NCBI GenBank assembly: GCA_947632295.1
Contig: CANROQ010000049.1
Location: forward strand, 1-7,346
From: an uncultured Bacilli bacterium
Lineage (GTDB): Bacteria > Bacillota_I > Bacilli_A > RF39 > UBA660
DNA length: 7,346 bases
Reading direction: 5' to 3'
The notes under the pieces were generated by a model, which worked only from the letters and a program-made list of their open reading frames with translations, did not search any database and was not told the DNA's origin. A program made the translations under genes and the position numbers. Of the stretch, positions 1 through 5,751 are shown in pieces. Position 1 is the first letter of the stretch. Each line of letters opens with the position of its first letter.

Positions 1-19
1 ATACTCATAGTATCTTTTT
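1..19 (+). terminator. Partial terminator-like hairpin before dut
   Basis: A perfect 5-bp inverted repeat (ATACT at 1-5, AGTAT at 9-13, loop CAT) is followed by CTTTTT at 14-19. The left arm starts at the first base, so the stem probably extends beyond the window. It could end an upstream gene. There is no room for a promoter between it and the dut ribosome site at 28, so it could also be the terminator half of a leader attenuator. The call is limited by the window edge. Confidence 0.5.
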
Positions 20-36
20 GTATTTATGAGGTGTTT

Positions 37-510
37 ATGCGATATTTTGAAAAAATAAGTTTTGAACAATTTAAACAAGACATTAAAGATGATAAAAAAT
101 TATATGAAGAATATAATTTACCACAAAGACAAACAAAATATAGTGCTGGTTATGATTTTTATGTCATAGAAGATTTTACTTTAAAACCTGGTGAGATGAA
201 AAAAATACCACTTGGCATTAAGGCCAAATTTAATGAAGATGAAATGCTAATGATTGTCATTAGAAGTAGTTTGGGTTTTAAATATAATGTTCGAATGTGT
301 AATCAAGTTGGTATTATCGAAAGTGATTACTATAATAATCCAAGTAATGAAGGTCATCTTTTTGTCAAGTTACAAAACGAATCTAATCAAGAATTTAAAG
401 CCCATAAGCATGACCGTTTATGTCAAGGAATATTTATAAAATTTTTAACAGTTGACAATGAAGAAGAAATAAAAAAAGATCGAACCGGTGGCTTTGGTTC
501 AACTAATTAA
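37..510 (+). CDS. dut: dUTP diphosphatase (trimeric dUTPase family)
   Basis: Hydrolyses dUTP to dUMP and pyrophosphate in the cytoplasm, keeping uracil out of DNA and feeding dTMP synthesis. The protein has 157 residues, usual for the homotrimeric family. All five family motifs can be placed: motif 1 SAGYDFY (36-42), motif 2 RSSLG (76-80), motif 3 GIIESDYYNN (92-101), motif 4 DRLCQGIF (126-133) and the glycine-rich C-terminal motif 5 RTGGFGSTN (149-157), which closes over the nucleotide. Tyr98 matches the residue that discriminates against ribose. The residue at the usual catalytic Asp of motif 3 is Glu95. A GTG in frame at 31 is possible, but GAGGTG at 28-33 serves as the ribosome site for ATG 37 and overlaps that GTG, so ATG 37 is preferred. 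The stop lies 12 nt before metG, suggesting one transcript. Confidence 0.9.
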   Translation: MRYFEKISFEQFKQDIKDDKKLYEEYNLPQRQTKYSAGYDFYVIEDFTLKPGEMKKIPLGIKAKFNEDEMLMIVIRSSLGFKYNVRMCNQVGIIESDYYNNPSNEGHLFVKLQNESNQEFKAHKHDRLCQGIFIKFLTVDNEEEIKKDRTGGFGSTN

Positions 511-522
511 AGGAGTGATTTT

Positions 523-2085
523 ATGGAAAAACCAAAATTTTATATTGCAACAGCTATTGCCTATACATCAGCAAAACCACATTTAGGAAACACTTACGAA
601 ATCGTATTAGCTGATGCAGTTGCACGCTATAAACGTTTAACAGGATATGATGTATATTTTCAAACAGGAACAGATGAGCACGGACAAAAAATTGAAGAAA
701 AAGCAGCCTTAGCTGGTAAGGAACCACAAGAATTTGTCGACGAAATGTCACTAGAAGTTAGACGTGTTTGGGATTCGATGAACACTAGTTATGATAAATT
801 TGTGCGAACGACTAATCCAGGACATGAAAAAGTAGTTGCCAAAGTATTTAAAAAATTGTATGACCAAGGAGATATTTATAAGGGTTTTTACGAAGGATTA
901 TATTGTACACCTTGCGAATCATTTTTTACTGAATCACAATTGGTTGATGGCAAATGTCCTGATTGTGGTCGTGAGGTGCATTCTGCTAAGGAAGAAGCCT
1001 ACTTTTTTAAATTAAGTAATTATAGTCAAAGACTAGAAAAATATTTAGACGAACATCCTGATTTTATCGAACCTATTGCTCGAAAAAATGAAATAGTTAA
1101 TAATTTCATAAAACCTGGTATTCAAGATTTATGTGTATCTAGAACTACTTTTAAATGGGGAATTCCCGTTGACTTTGATGATAAGCATGTTGTTTATGTA
1201 TGGTTAGATGCTCTTTTAAATTATATTACTTTTTTAGGATATGATTTAGATAGTGAAAGTGACGAATTTAAAAAATATTGGCCTTGTGATGTACATTTAA
1301 TTGGTAAAGATATTTTGCGTTTTCATACGATTTATTGGCCAATTATCTTAATGGCTTTAGATTTACCTTTACCTAAAAAAATATTTGGTCATCCATGGTT
1401 ATTATTTGGAAATGATAAAATGAGTAAGTCTAAAGGTAATATCGTTTATGCTGATGAATTAGCTAGTTTATTTGGAGTGGATGCCGTTAGATATTATTTG
1501 CTTCATGAAATACCATTTTCAAGTGATGGCAACTACACTAATGAATTACTAATTGAACGCTATAACTCTGATTTAGCCAACATATTAGGAAATTTAGTTA
1601 ATCGAACGATAAGTATGGCTCATAAATACTTTGATGGTGAGGTTTTAGAACCTAATTGTCCAGAAGAAATCGATAATGAATTAATTGATTTAGTATTAAA
1701 AACAAATGATATAGTTGAAGAAAAAATGAATAATTATCGTATTGCTGAGGCTATTGACGCAATATTTGAAATATTTAGACGTTCTAATAAATACATAGAT
1801 GAAACTACACCTTGGTTATTAGCCAAAGATGAAACCAAAAAGGAACGTTTAGCAACCGTTTTATATAATTTATTGGAATCTATTCGTCATGGTGCAGTCT
1901 TATTACAAGCCTACCTACCAGATACTTCCAAAGAAATATTTCATCAATTAAATACTGAAAATAATCAATATGATTCAATTAAAGATTTTACAGGAATGGA
2001 TTTAGGAATTCACTTAAATCCTGCTAAACCATTATTTGAAAGAATTGATTTAGAAAAGACCTTAGAAAACTTATCGACAAAGTAA
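523..2085 (+). CDS. metG: Methionyl-tRNA synthetase (class I, without C-terminal tRNA-binding domain)
   Basis: Charges tRNA-Met with methionine in the cytoplasm, for initiator and elongator tRNAs. The 520-residue protein has the class I signature HLGN at 20-23 (HIGH motif) and KMSKSKGN at 299-306, so both ATP-binding signatures are intact. A single-zinc knot in the connective peptide is marked by Cys128, Cys131, Cys145 and Cys148 in two CxxC pairs. The rest is the helical anticodon-binding domain, ending near LSTK. Bacillus MetS is about 660 residues because of an appended Trbp111-like domain. That domain is absent here, a known short form of the family. AAGGAG (510-515) places the start at ATG 523, close behind dut. 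The last codons lie inside a 10-bp inverted repeat (2071-2080 with 2115-2124). No T-tract terminator follows. The Bacillus counterpart is called metS. Confidence 0.97.
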   Translation: MEKPKFYIATAIAYTSAKPHLGNTYEIVLADAVARYKRLTGYDVYFQTGTDEHGQKIEEKAALAGKEPQEFVDEMSLEVRRVWDSMNTSYDKFVRTTNPGHEKVVAKVFKKLYDQGDIYKGFYEGLYCTPCESFFTESQLVDGKCPDCGREVHSAKEEAYFFKLSNYSQRLEKYLDEHPDFIEPIARKNEIVNNFIKPGIQDLCVSRTTFKWGIPVDFDDKHVVYVWLDALLNYITFLGYDLDSESDEFKKYWPCDVHLIGKDILRFHTIYWPIILMALDLPLPKKIFGHPWLLFGNDKMSKSKGNIVYADELASLFGVDAVRYYLLHEIPFSSDGNYTNELLIERYNSDLANILGNLVNRTISMAHKYFDGEVLEPNCPEEIDNELIDLVLKTNDIVEEKMNNYRIAEAIDAIFEIFRRSNKYIDETTPWLLAKDETKKERLATVLYNLLESIRHGAVLLQAYLPDTSKEIFHQLNTENNQYDSIKDFTGMDLGIHLNPAKPLFERIDLEKTLENLSTK

Positions 2086-2124
2086 AACAAATTATTTATG
2101 TAAAATGGTGTAAATTGTCGATAA
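2071..2124. repeat. 10-bp perfect inverted repeat with DnaA-box-like arms
   Basis: TTATCGACAA at 2071-2080 and its exact reverse complement TTGTCGATAA at 2115-2124 flank the metG stop codon, with 34 nt between the arms. There is no T-run after the right arm, so it is not a standard intrinsic terminator. The first nine bases of each arm differ from the DnaA-box consensus TTATCCACA at one position. It could be a protein-binding pair, a 3'-end RNA stem or chance. Confidence 0.4.
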
Positions 2125-2141
2125 CAAAATGCAAATAATGT

Positions 2142-2170
2142 TTGAATTATATAATAAAAGTTGGTATAGT
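2142..2170 (+). promoter_or_regulatory. Sigma-A-type promoter of the small membrane protein gene
   Basis: A -35 box TTGAAT (2142-2147) and a -10 box TATAGT (2165-2170) are separated by 17 nt. TGG directly upstream of the -10 box forms an extended -10 element. Transcription would begin near 2177, giving a leader of about 38 nt before the ATG at 2215. Placement after metG and before an isolated small gene supports real use, though AT-rich DNA makes chance matches common. Confidence 0.6.
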
Positions 2171-2214
2171 AAATATGTTGCTGTAAAAAAAGAATAGAAA
2201 TTAGAGGGAATTTT

Positions 2215-2394
2215 ATGAATGAAAACAATAAACAACATATTCTTATATTACTACCATTTTTAGTAATATTCTTGCTAACATTAGGAAGCGTATTAGTAGA
2301 ATTTAAAGTTATTGATGTTATATATTTATTAGTATTAACTTTCTTTTTACTTAGATATTTCTATATAAAAAGAAATAGTGCAAATAATGACTAA
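2215..2394 (+). CDS. Small two-helix membrane protein, function unknown
   Basis: An unrecognised 59-residue protein. ATG 2215 follows AGAGGG (2203-2208) at suitable spacing. Two hydrophobic stretches are visible, about residues 8-28 (ILILLPFLVIFLL at its core) and 34-50 (VIDVIYLLVLTFFLLRYFY region), joined by a very short loop containing Glu29 and Lys31. A basic tail (IKR at 51-53) favours both ends facing the cytoplasm. There are no cysteines, lipobox or catalytic signature. The gene sits alone between metG and tatD, with its own promoter (2142-2170) and terminator (2422-2448), so it is probably expressed separately. This context supports a real gene despite its size. An overlapping minus-strand frame (2010-2228) has less support. 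A holin-like or toxin-like small protein cannot be excluded, but nothing specific shows it. Confidence 0.7.
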   Translation: MNENNKQHILILLPFLVIFLLTLGSVLVEFKVIDVIYLLVLTFFLLRYFYIKRNSANND

Positions 2395-2421
2395 TTTTAA
2401 TTTATTGTAATGTTTGAATAG

Positions 2422-2448
2422 AAAATACAAGTAAAATTGTATTTTTTT
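2422..2448 (+). terminator. Intrinsic terminator of the small membrane protein gene
   Basis: AAAATACAA (2422-2430) pairs over 9 bp with TTGTATTTT (2437-2445) across a 6-nt loop, and the T-run continues to 2448. The stem is almost all A-T, so it is weak, but hairpin, T-run and position 28 nt after a stop codon fit a rho-independent terminator. Confidence 0.6.
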
Positions 2449-2504
2449 ATTATTAAAAATTAATTTATTAGGTATATTTTGAATTTTTAAAATAACAAAA
2501 AGTA

Positions 2505-2534
2505 TTGCCAAAAATTATGAAATTACAGTAAAAT
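2505..2534 (+). promoter_or_regulatory. Probable sigma-A-type promoter of tatD
   Basis: TTGCCA (2505-2510) and TAAAAT (2529-2534) are 18 nt apart, upstream of the tatD ribosome site. The transcript would start near 2541 with a leader of about 20 nt. A promoter is expected here because a terminator lies just upstream (2422-2448). The boxes are good but not unique in this AT-rich spacer. Confidence 0.5.
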
Positions 2535-2561
2535 ATGATTATATTGAAAGGAGAACTTTAT

Positions 2562-3314
2562 ATGTTAATCGATTCTCATTGTCATTTAAGTAATAAAGAC
2601 TATGATGACGTTCAACAAATTATTAAAAATATGCAAGATAATATTATGATTGTAAGCGGTGCTGATGCAAATTCTAATATTGATGTTGTAAATTTATGTA
2701 GTAAGTATTCTAATATCTATGGTGTTTTAGGCATTCATCCAACGGAAATAACTGAAAATATTGAAAAAGATTTACAATATATTGAAAAACATATTAATGA
2801 TAAGCATATTGTAGGTATTGGTGAAATTGGCCTAGACTATCATTATGAATGTGATAAAGAATTACAAAAAGAAATTTTTATTCGTCAAATCCGTTTGGCT
2901 TTAAAATATCAAAAACCTATTGTTATTCATACTAGAGATGCCATTCAAGATACCTATGATATTTTAAAATCCGAAAATGCTTATCAAGTAAATGTCACTA
3001 TTCATTGTTTTTCTGAAAGTTTAGAAATGGCTAAATTATTTATTAAGGAAGGCGCTAAATTAGGTATAGGTGGAATTTTAACATTTAAAAATGCTAAAAA
3101 AATGTGTGAAGTAGTACAAAACATTGACCTTAAGCATATATTATTAGAGACAGATAGTCCATATTTGACTCCAGAACCATTTCGTGGAACTAAAAATGAA
3201 CCTAAAAATGTTTATTTAGTAGCCAAAAAAATTGCTGAACTCAAAAATATGGAAATCGAAGATGTTATAAATATAACAACTAAGAATTCGATTGCTCAAT
3301 TTGACTTATGTTAA
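2562..3314 (+). CDS. tatD: TatD-family metal-dependent hydrolase/DNase
   Basis: A TIM-barrel amidohydrolase-fold enzyme of the TatD family. Members are metal-dependent 3'-5' exonucleases or DNases linked to DNA repair and turnover of damaged nucleic acid; the exact substrate here is inferred. The 250 residues carry the full metal-ligand set: HxH (His6, His8 in DSHCHL), Glu88 (GEIGLD), His123 (PIVIHTRDA), His148 (HCFS) and Asp198 (LETDSPYL). ATG 2562 is chosen over the in-frame ATG 2535 because AAAGGAGA (2547-2554) sits just before it and the protein then begins directly at the conserved first strand, MLIDSHCHL. It corresponds to Bacillus yabD, which also lies between metS and yabE. The last codons overlap the -35 box of the next gene's promoter. 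Confidence 0.93.
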   Translation: MLIDSHCHLSNKDYDDVQQIIKNMQDNIMIVSGADANSNIDVVNLCSKYSNIYGVLGIHPTEITENIEKDLQYIEKHINDKHIVGIGEIGLDYHYECDKELQKEIFIRQIRLALKYQKPIVIHTRDAIQDTYDILKSENAYQVNVTIHCFSESLEMAKLFIKEGAKLGIGGILTFKNAKKMCEVVQNIDLKHILLETDSPYLTPEPFRGTKNEPKNVYLVAKKIAELKNMEIEDVINITTKNSIAQFDLC

Positions 3315-3329
3315 ATAGTATGTTATAAT
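3301..3329 (+). promoter_or_regulatory. Near-consensus sigma-A-type promoter of the 3D-domain gene
   Basis: TTGACT (3301-3306), a 17-nt spacer and a perfect TATAAT (3324-3329) form the strongest promoter in the window. TGT just before the -10 box adds an extended -10 element. The -35 box overlaps the final codons of tatD. Transcription would start near 3336, about 28 nt before the ATG. Confidence 0.8.
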
Positions 3330-3363
3330 TTTAATTAGCACTTGAAACAAATTGAGGTGAAAT

Positions 3364-4056
3364 ATGAATATATACTTAATCCAAATAATAGGTAATTTTG
3401 TTAATTTTTTAACAGTAACAGTTTTATCATTATTTGGCATGTTAAATAGTGTTGATACTGAAATTAAAAATACTGATGTGACAAAAAATTCTTATATAGA
3501 AAATCAAACAATTAAATATAATACTGTTTATCAATATAATGATAAATTGCCTTCTACTATAAGTAAAGTGCTAGTTGAAGGTGAAGACGGTATTGTCTAT
3601 GTAAACAATTACGATAAAACACAAATTGTTTTAAAAGATGTTGTTAATGAAGTCGTAGAAGTTGGTACAGGAAATCAAGGATATTATTATGGTCGAATGA
3701 CTGGTTATGGTCCTGATTGTCCTGGATGTAGTATAGTTGGAAACGTATCTTGTAAAACACGAGAAGGTAATTATCATAGTTTAATTAACGATGGTATAAC
3801 TTATCAAGATCAAGAATATGGTGAAGTTAGAATATTAGCGGCTGCTACTAGTGCTTTTCCATGTGGAACAATAGTTGCCGTTGATAATGGAATTCTTGCT
3901 CCATTTTATGCTGTTGTCCTAGATACAGGCTATGATATGCGTAACGCTTGGAATAATGGAAGTGTATGGTTTGATTTAGCCTTTCCATCGCAAAGTAGTG
4001 TAACAAACGTTTCAAATAATACAACTTTCTTTAATGTTCAAAGATGGGGTTGGTAA
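3364..4056 (+). CDS. Secreted or membrane-anchored G5/3D-domain protein, YabE-like
   Basis: A probable cell-surface protein acting on or binding peptidoglycan. Start ATG 3364 follows GAGGTGA (3354-3360). Residues 3-27 are hydrophobic and look like a signal sequence or anchor, but no Lys or Arg precedes them and no clear signal-peptidase site is visible. Residues about 49-103 resemble a short G5 domain (TIKYNTVYQYNDKLP to VVEVGTG). Residues about 108-209 form the 3D domain, with Cys119, Cys122, Cys130 and Cys167, DTG at 187-189 and FDL at 203-205. Where the family usually has the first of its three acidic residues, this protein reads LAAATSAFPCGT (158-169), so only two of the three are evident. 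Gene order tatD - this gene - ksgA matches Bacillus yabD - yabE - (rnmV) - ksgA. It has its own promoter and terminator. Enzymatic activity is not established; YabE/Rpf-like or MltA-like cell-wall hydrolase function is inferred from the family. Confidence 0.85.
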   Translation: MNIYLIQIIGNFVNFLTVTVLSLFGMLNSVDTEIKNTDVTKNSYIENQTIKYNTVYQYNDKLPSTISKVLVEGEDGIVYVNNYDKTQIVLKDVVNEVVEVGTGNQGYYYGRMTGYGPDCPGCSIVGNVSCKTREGNYHSLINDGITYQDQEYGEVRILAAATSAFPCGTIVAVDNGILAPFYAVVLDTGYDMRNAWNNGSVWFDLAFPSQSSVTNVSNNTTFFNVQRWGW

Positions 4057-4084
4057 AATATAGAAACTATTTCTATATTTTTTT
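4055..4084 (+). terminator. Strong intrinsic terminator of the 3D-domain gene
   Basis: A perfect 12-bp stem (4055-4066 with 4070-4081, each arm containing TATAGAAA or its complement), a 3-nt CTA loop and T-run 4078-4084 form a textbook rho-independent terminator. The left arm begins inside the TAA stop codon (4054-4056), so termination is tightly coupled to the gene end. Confidence 0.85.
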
Positions 4085-4146
4085 CTTTAATTATGTAAAT
4101 TTCTTGAAATATTATGAAATTGTTATCTTTTTTTTCTTTTTCAATG

Positions 4147-4152
4147 TATAAT
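4147..4152 (+). promoter_or_regulatory. Probable -10 box for the ksgA-ung-tilS-ftsH unit
   Basis: A perfect TATAAT lies 19 nt before the ksgA GTG start and 62 nt after the preceding terminator, where a promoter is required. No good -35 box is found at 16-18 nt upstream: that stretch is T-rich, and TTGTTA (4120-4125) is too far at 21 nt. The leader would be very short, with transcription starting near 4159. Confidence 0.5.
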
Positions 4153-4171
4153 ATAAACAGGATGTGATTAT

Positions 4172-4993
4172 GTGCAACTAAAAGAATTAAAAAGTTTGAT
4201 GGAAACTAATGGTTTTAATTTTAAGAAAAAATTCGGACAAAATTTTATAATCGATGAAAATATAATTAATGCGATTGTAAATAAATCAAATGTTGACAAG
4301 GATACTTTAGTTATTGAAATAGGTGTTGGAGCCGGTGCTTTAACAAAAAAACTATCAGAATGTGCTAAAAATGTTTTATGTTATGAAATTGATGAAAGTT
4401 TAAAATGTATTTTAGATGAAACATTAAAAGATAATAAGAATGTAGAGATAATTTACGAAGATTTTTTAAAGGCAAATTTAGAAAAAGATTTAGCAAAATA
4501 TGAATATAAAAATTTATATGTAATCGCTAATTTACCATATTATATAACTACGCCAATTATCATGAAAATAATTGAAGATCACATCGATGTTGATAAAATA
4601 GTTGTCATGGTTCAAAAAGAAGTAGGAGATCGTTTTCGTGCTCAGCCTAATACTCGAGAATATAATTCACTTTCAATTTTTTTATCATATCATTTTAATA
4701 TAAAAAAATTATTAGATGTTAGTCGTAATGTTTTTATGCCTAAACCAAATGTTGATAGCATTGTTGTAGAATTTAGTAAAAAAGACAAATTATATAAAGT
4801 AAAAGATGAAGATATATTTTATAAACTGATCAAAGATAGTTTTGTTCAAAAAAGAAAAACATTAAGAAATAATTTAAAAAATTATGATTTAGAAAAAATC
4901 GAGCAAATTTTAAAAAAATATAATTTTGATTTAAGTGTTAGGGCTGAACAACTGTCAATCGATATTTTTGTAGATATTGCTAACAACATTTGA
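4172..4993 (+). CDS. rsmA: 16S rRNA dimethyladenosine transferase KsgA
   Basis: Uses S-adenosylmethionine to dimethylate two adjacent adenines near the 3' end of 16S rRNA, a late step of small-subunit assembly; also called ksgA. The 273 residues match family length. Visible motifs are KKFGQNFIID (19-28), SAM motif I VIEIGVGAGALT (47-58), acidic YEID (71-74), EDF with Asp97, catalytic NLPY (120-123), then VFMPKPNVDSIVV (187-199), FVQKRKTLRNNL (224-235) and RAEQLSI (257-263) in the C-terminal domain. Start is GTG 4172: AGGATGTGA (4159-4167) matches the ribosome-site consensus in 8 of 9 bases at proper spacing, while the overlapping ATG at 4170 leads to only three codons. The next in-frame ATG (4199) is poorly placed. 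The stop is TGA, and ung follows in the same frame 42 nt on. Confidence 0.95.
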   Translation: MQLKELKSLMETNGFNFKKKFGQNFIIDENIINAIVNKSNVDKDTLVIEIGVGAGALTKKLSECAKNVLCYEIDESLKCILDETLKDNKNVEIIYEDFLKANLEKDLAKYEYKNLYVIANLPYYITTPIIMKIIEDHIDVDKIVVMVQKEVGDRFRAQPNTREYNSLSIFLSYHFNIKKLLDVSRNVFMPKPNVDSIVVEFSKKDKLYKVKDEDIFYKLIKDSFVQKRKTLRNNLKNYDLEKIEQILKKYNFDLSVRAEQLSIDIFVDIANNI

Positions 4994-5035
4994 TATCTTA
5001 AAATTTTAAAAAAATTAGAAATAAGAGGAAGTATC

Positions 5036-5695
5036 ATGATTAATAAAAATTGGGATAAAATATTAGAAAAAGAATTTAAAAGTGAATATTTTAAAAAACT
5101 TGGAATATTTGTTAAAAATGAATATCAACATAAAATAATATATCCTAAATATGAAAATATTTTTAATTGTTTAAGATATACTGATTATGATGAAGTAAAA
5201 GTTGTTATTATTGGACAAGATCCTTATCATGGAGAAAATGAGGCTCATGGGTTATGTTTTTCCGTTCAAGAAGGTGTTGCAAGACCACCATCATTAAATA
5301 ATATTTACAAAGAGTTATATGACGATTTAGGAATTATTAAAAAAAATAACGATTTAACTTGTTGGGCTAAACAAGGAGTTTTACTTCTAAACTCTATTAT
5401 GACAGTAGTCAAAGATAGACCATTATCACATAAAGATAAAGGTTGGGAAATTTTTACCGATAATATAATTAGATATTTAAATGAACGTGAAAAACCAATG
5501 GTATTTGTCTTATGGGGGAGTTACGCTCGTAGCAAAAAAGAATTAATTACTAACAAAAATCATCTAATTTTAGAATCAGTACATCCTTCACCACTTTCTG
5601 CTAATCGTGGTTTCTTTGGTAGTAAACCTTTTTCAAAAATAAATGAATTTTTAATTAGTAATAATATCGAACCAATAGATTGGCAAGATAATTAA
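5036..5695 (+). CDS. ung: Uracil-DNA glycosylase, family 1
   Basis: Removes uracil from DNA by cutting the N-glycosidic bond, starting base-excision repair. The 219 residues fit the family 1 size. Motifs are GQDPYHG (60-66) with catalytic Asp62, CFSV with uracil-stacking Phe75, PPSLNN (84-89), GVLLLN (114-119) with uracil-binding Asn119, VFVLWG (156-161) and HPSPLS (183-188) with catalytic His183. AAGAGGAAG (5023-5031) places the start at ATG 5036. It lies 42 nt after ksgA with no terminator between, so co-transcription is likely. Ung is not part of the usual Bacillus ksgA neighbourhood, so it marks a lineage-specific arrangement. It complements Dut at the start of the window, since the two enzymes limit and remove uracil. 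Confidence 0.97.
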   Translation: MINKNWDKILEKEFKSEYFKKLGIFVKNEYQHKIIYPKYENIFNCLRYTDYDEVKVVIIGQDPYHGENEAHGLCFSVQEGVARPPSLNNIYKELYDDLGIIKKNNDLTCWAKQGVLLLNSIMTVVKDRPLSHKDKGWEIFTDNIIRYLNEREKPMVFVLWGSYARSKKELITNKNHLILESVHPSPLSANRGFFGSKPFSKINEFLISNNIEPIDWQDN

Positions 5696-5751
5696 AATAT
5701 TATTGAAAATCATTGCGTTTTGTATTAAAATTAAATTGGGGAGTGTTAAAA

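Noticed and set aside
254..439. Plus-strand open frame inside dut
   Set aside because: It lies fully within dut in another frame; the dut frame has all five family motifs.
554..751. Minus-strand open frame opposite metG
   Set aside because: It lies opposite the conserved HIGH region of metG and has no motif of its own.
2010..2228. Minus-strand open frame of 72 codons over the metG 3' end and the following spacer
   Set aside because: It overlaps metG and the start of the better-supported small membrane gene. Its Phe/Tyr/Ile-rich composition is what reverse AT-rich DNA gives, and no homologous motif was recognised.
2535..2561. Upstream ATG adding nine residues to TatD
   Set aside because: The ribosome site AAAGGAGA lies inside this extension and points to ATG 2562, where the conserved TatD N-terminus begins.
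4170..4181. ATG at 4170 as a start overlapping the ksgA GTG
   Set aside because: It opens a frame of only three codons before TAA; the GTG at 4172 has the correct ribosome-site spacing and leads into KsgA.
4588..4596. DnaA-box-like TGTTGATAA inside ksgA
   Set aside because: It is a single one-mismatch site inside coding sequence (encoding DVDK), with no partner nearby.
4998..5009. 12-bp palindrome TTAAAATTTTAA between ksgA and ung
   Set aside because: It has no loop, no G-C pair and no T-run, and such palindromes are common by chance at this base composition.
5703..5731. Promoter-like TTGAAA - 17 nt - TAAAAT before tilS
   Set aside because: Transcription would start around 5738, inside the tilS ribosome site, leaving an unworkable leader. 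It is likely chance in AT-rich DNA.
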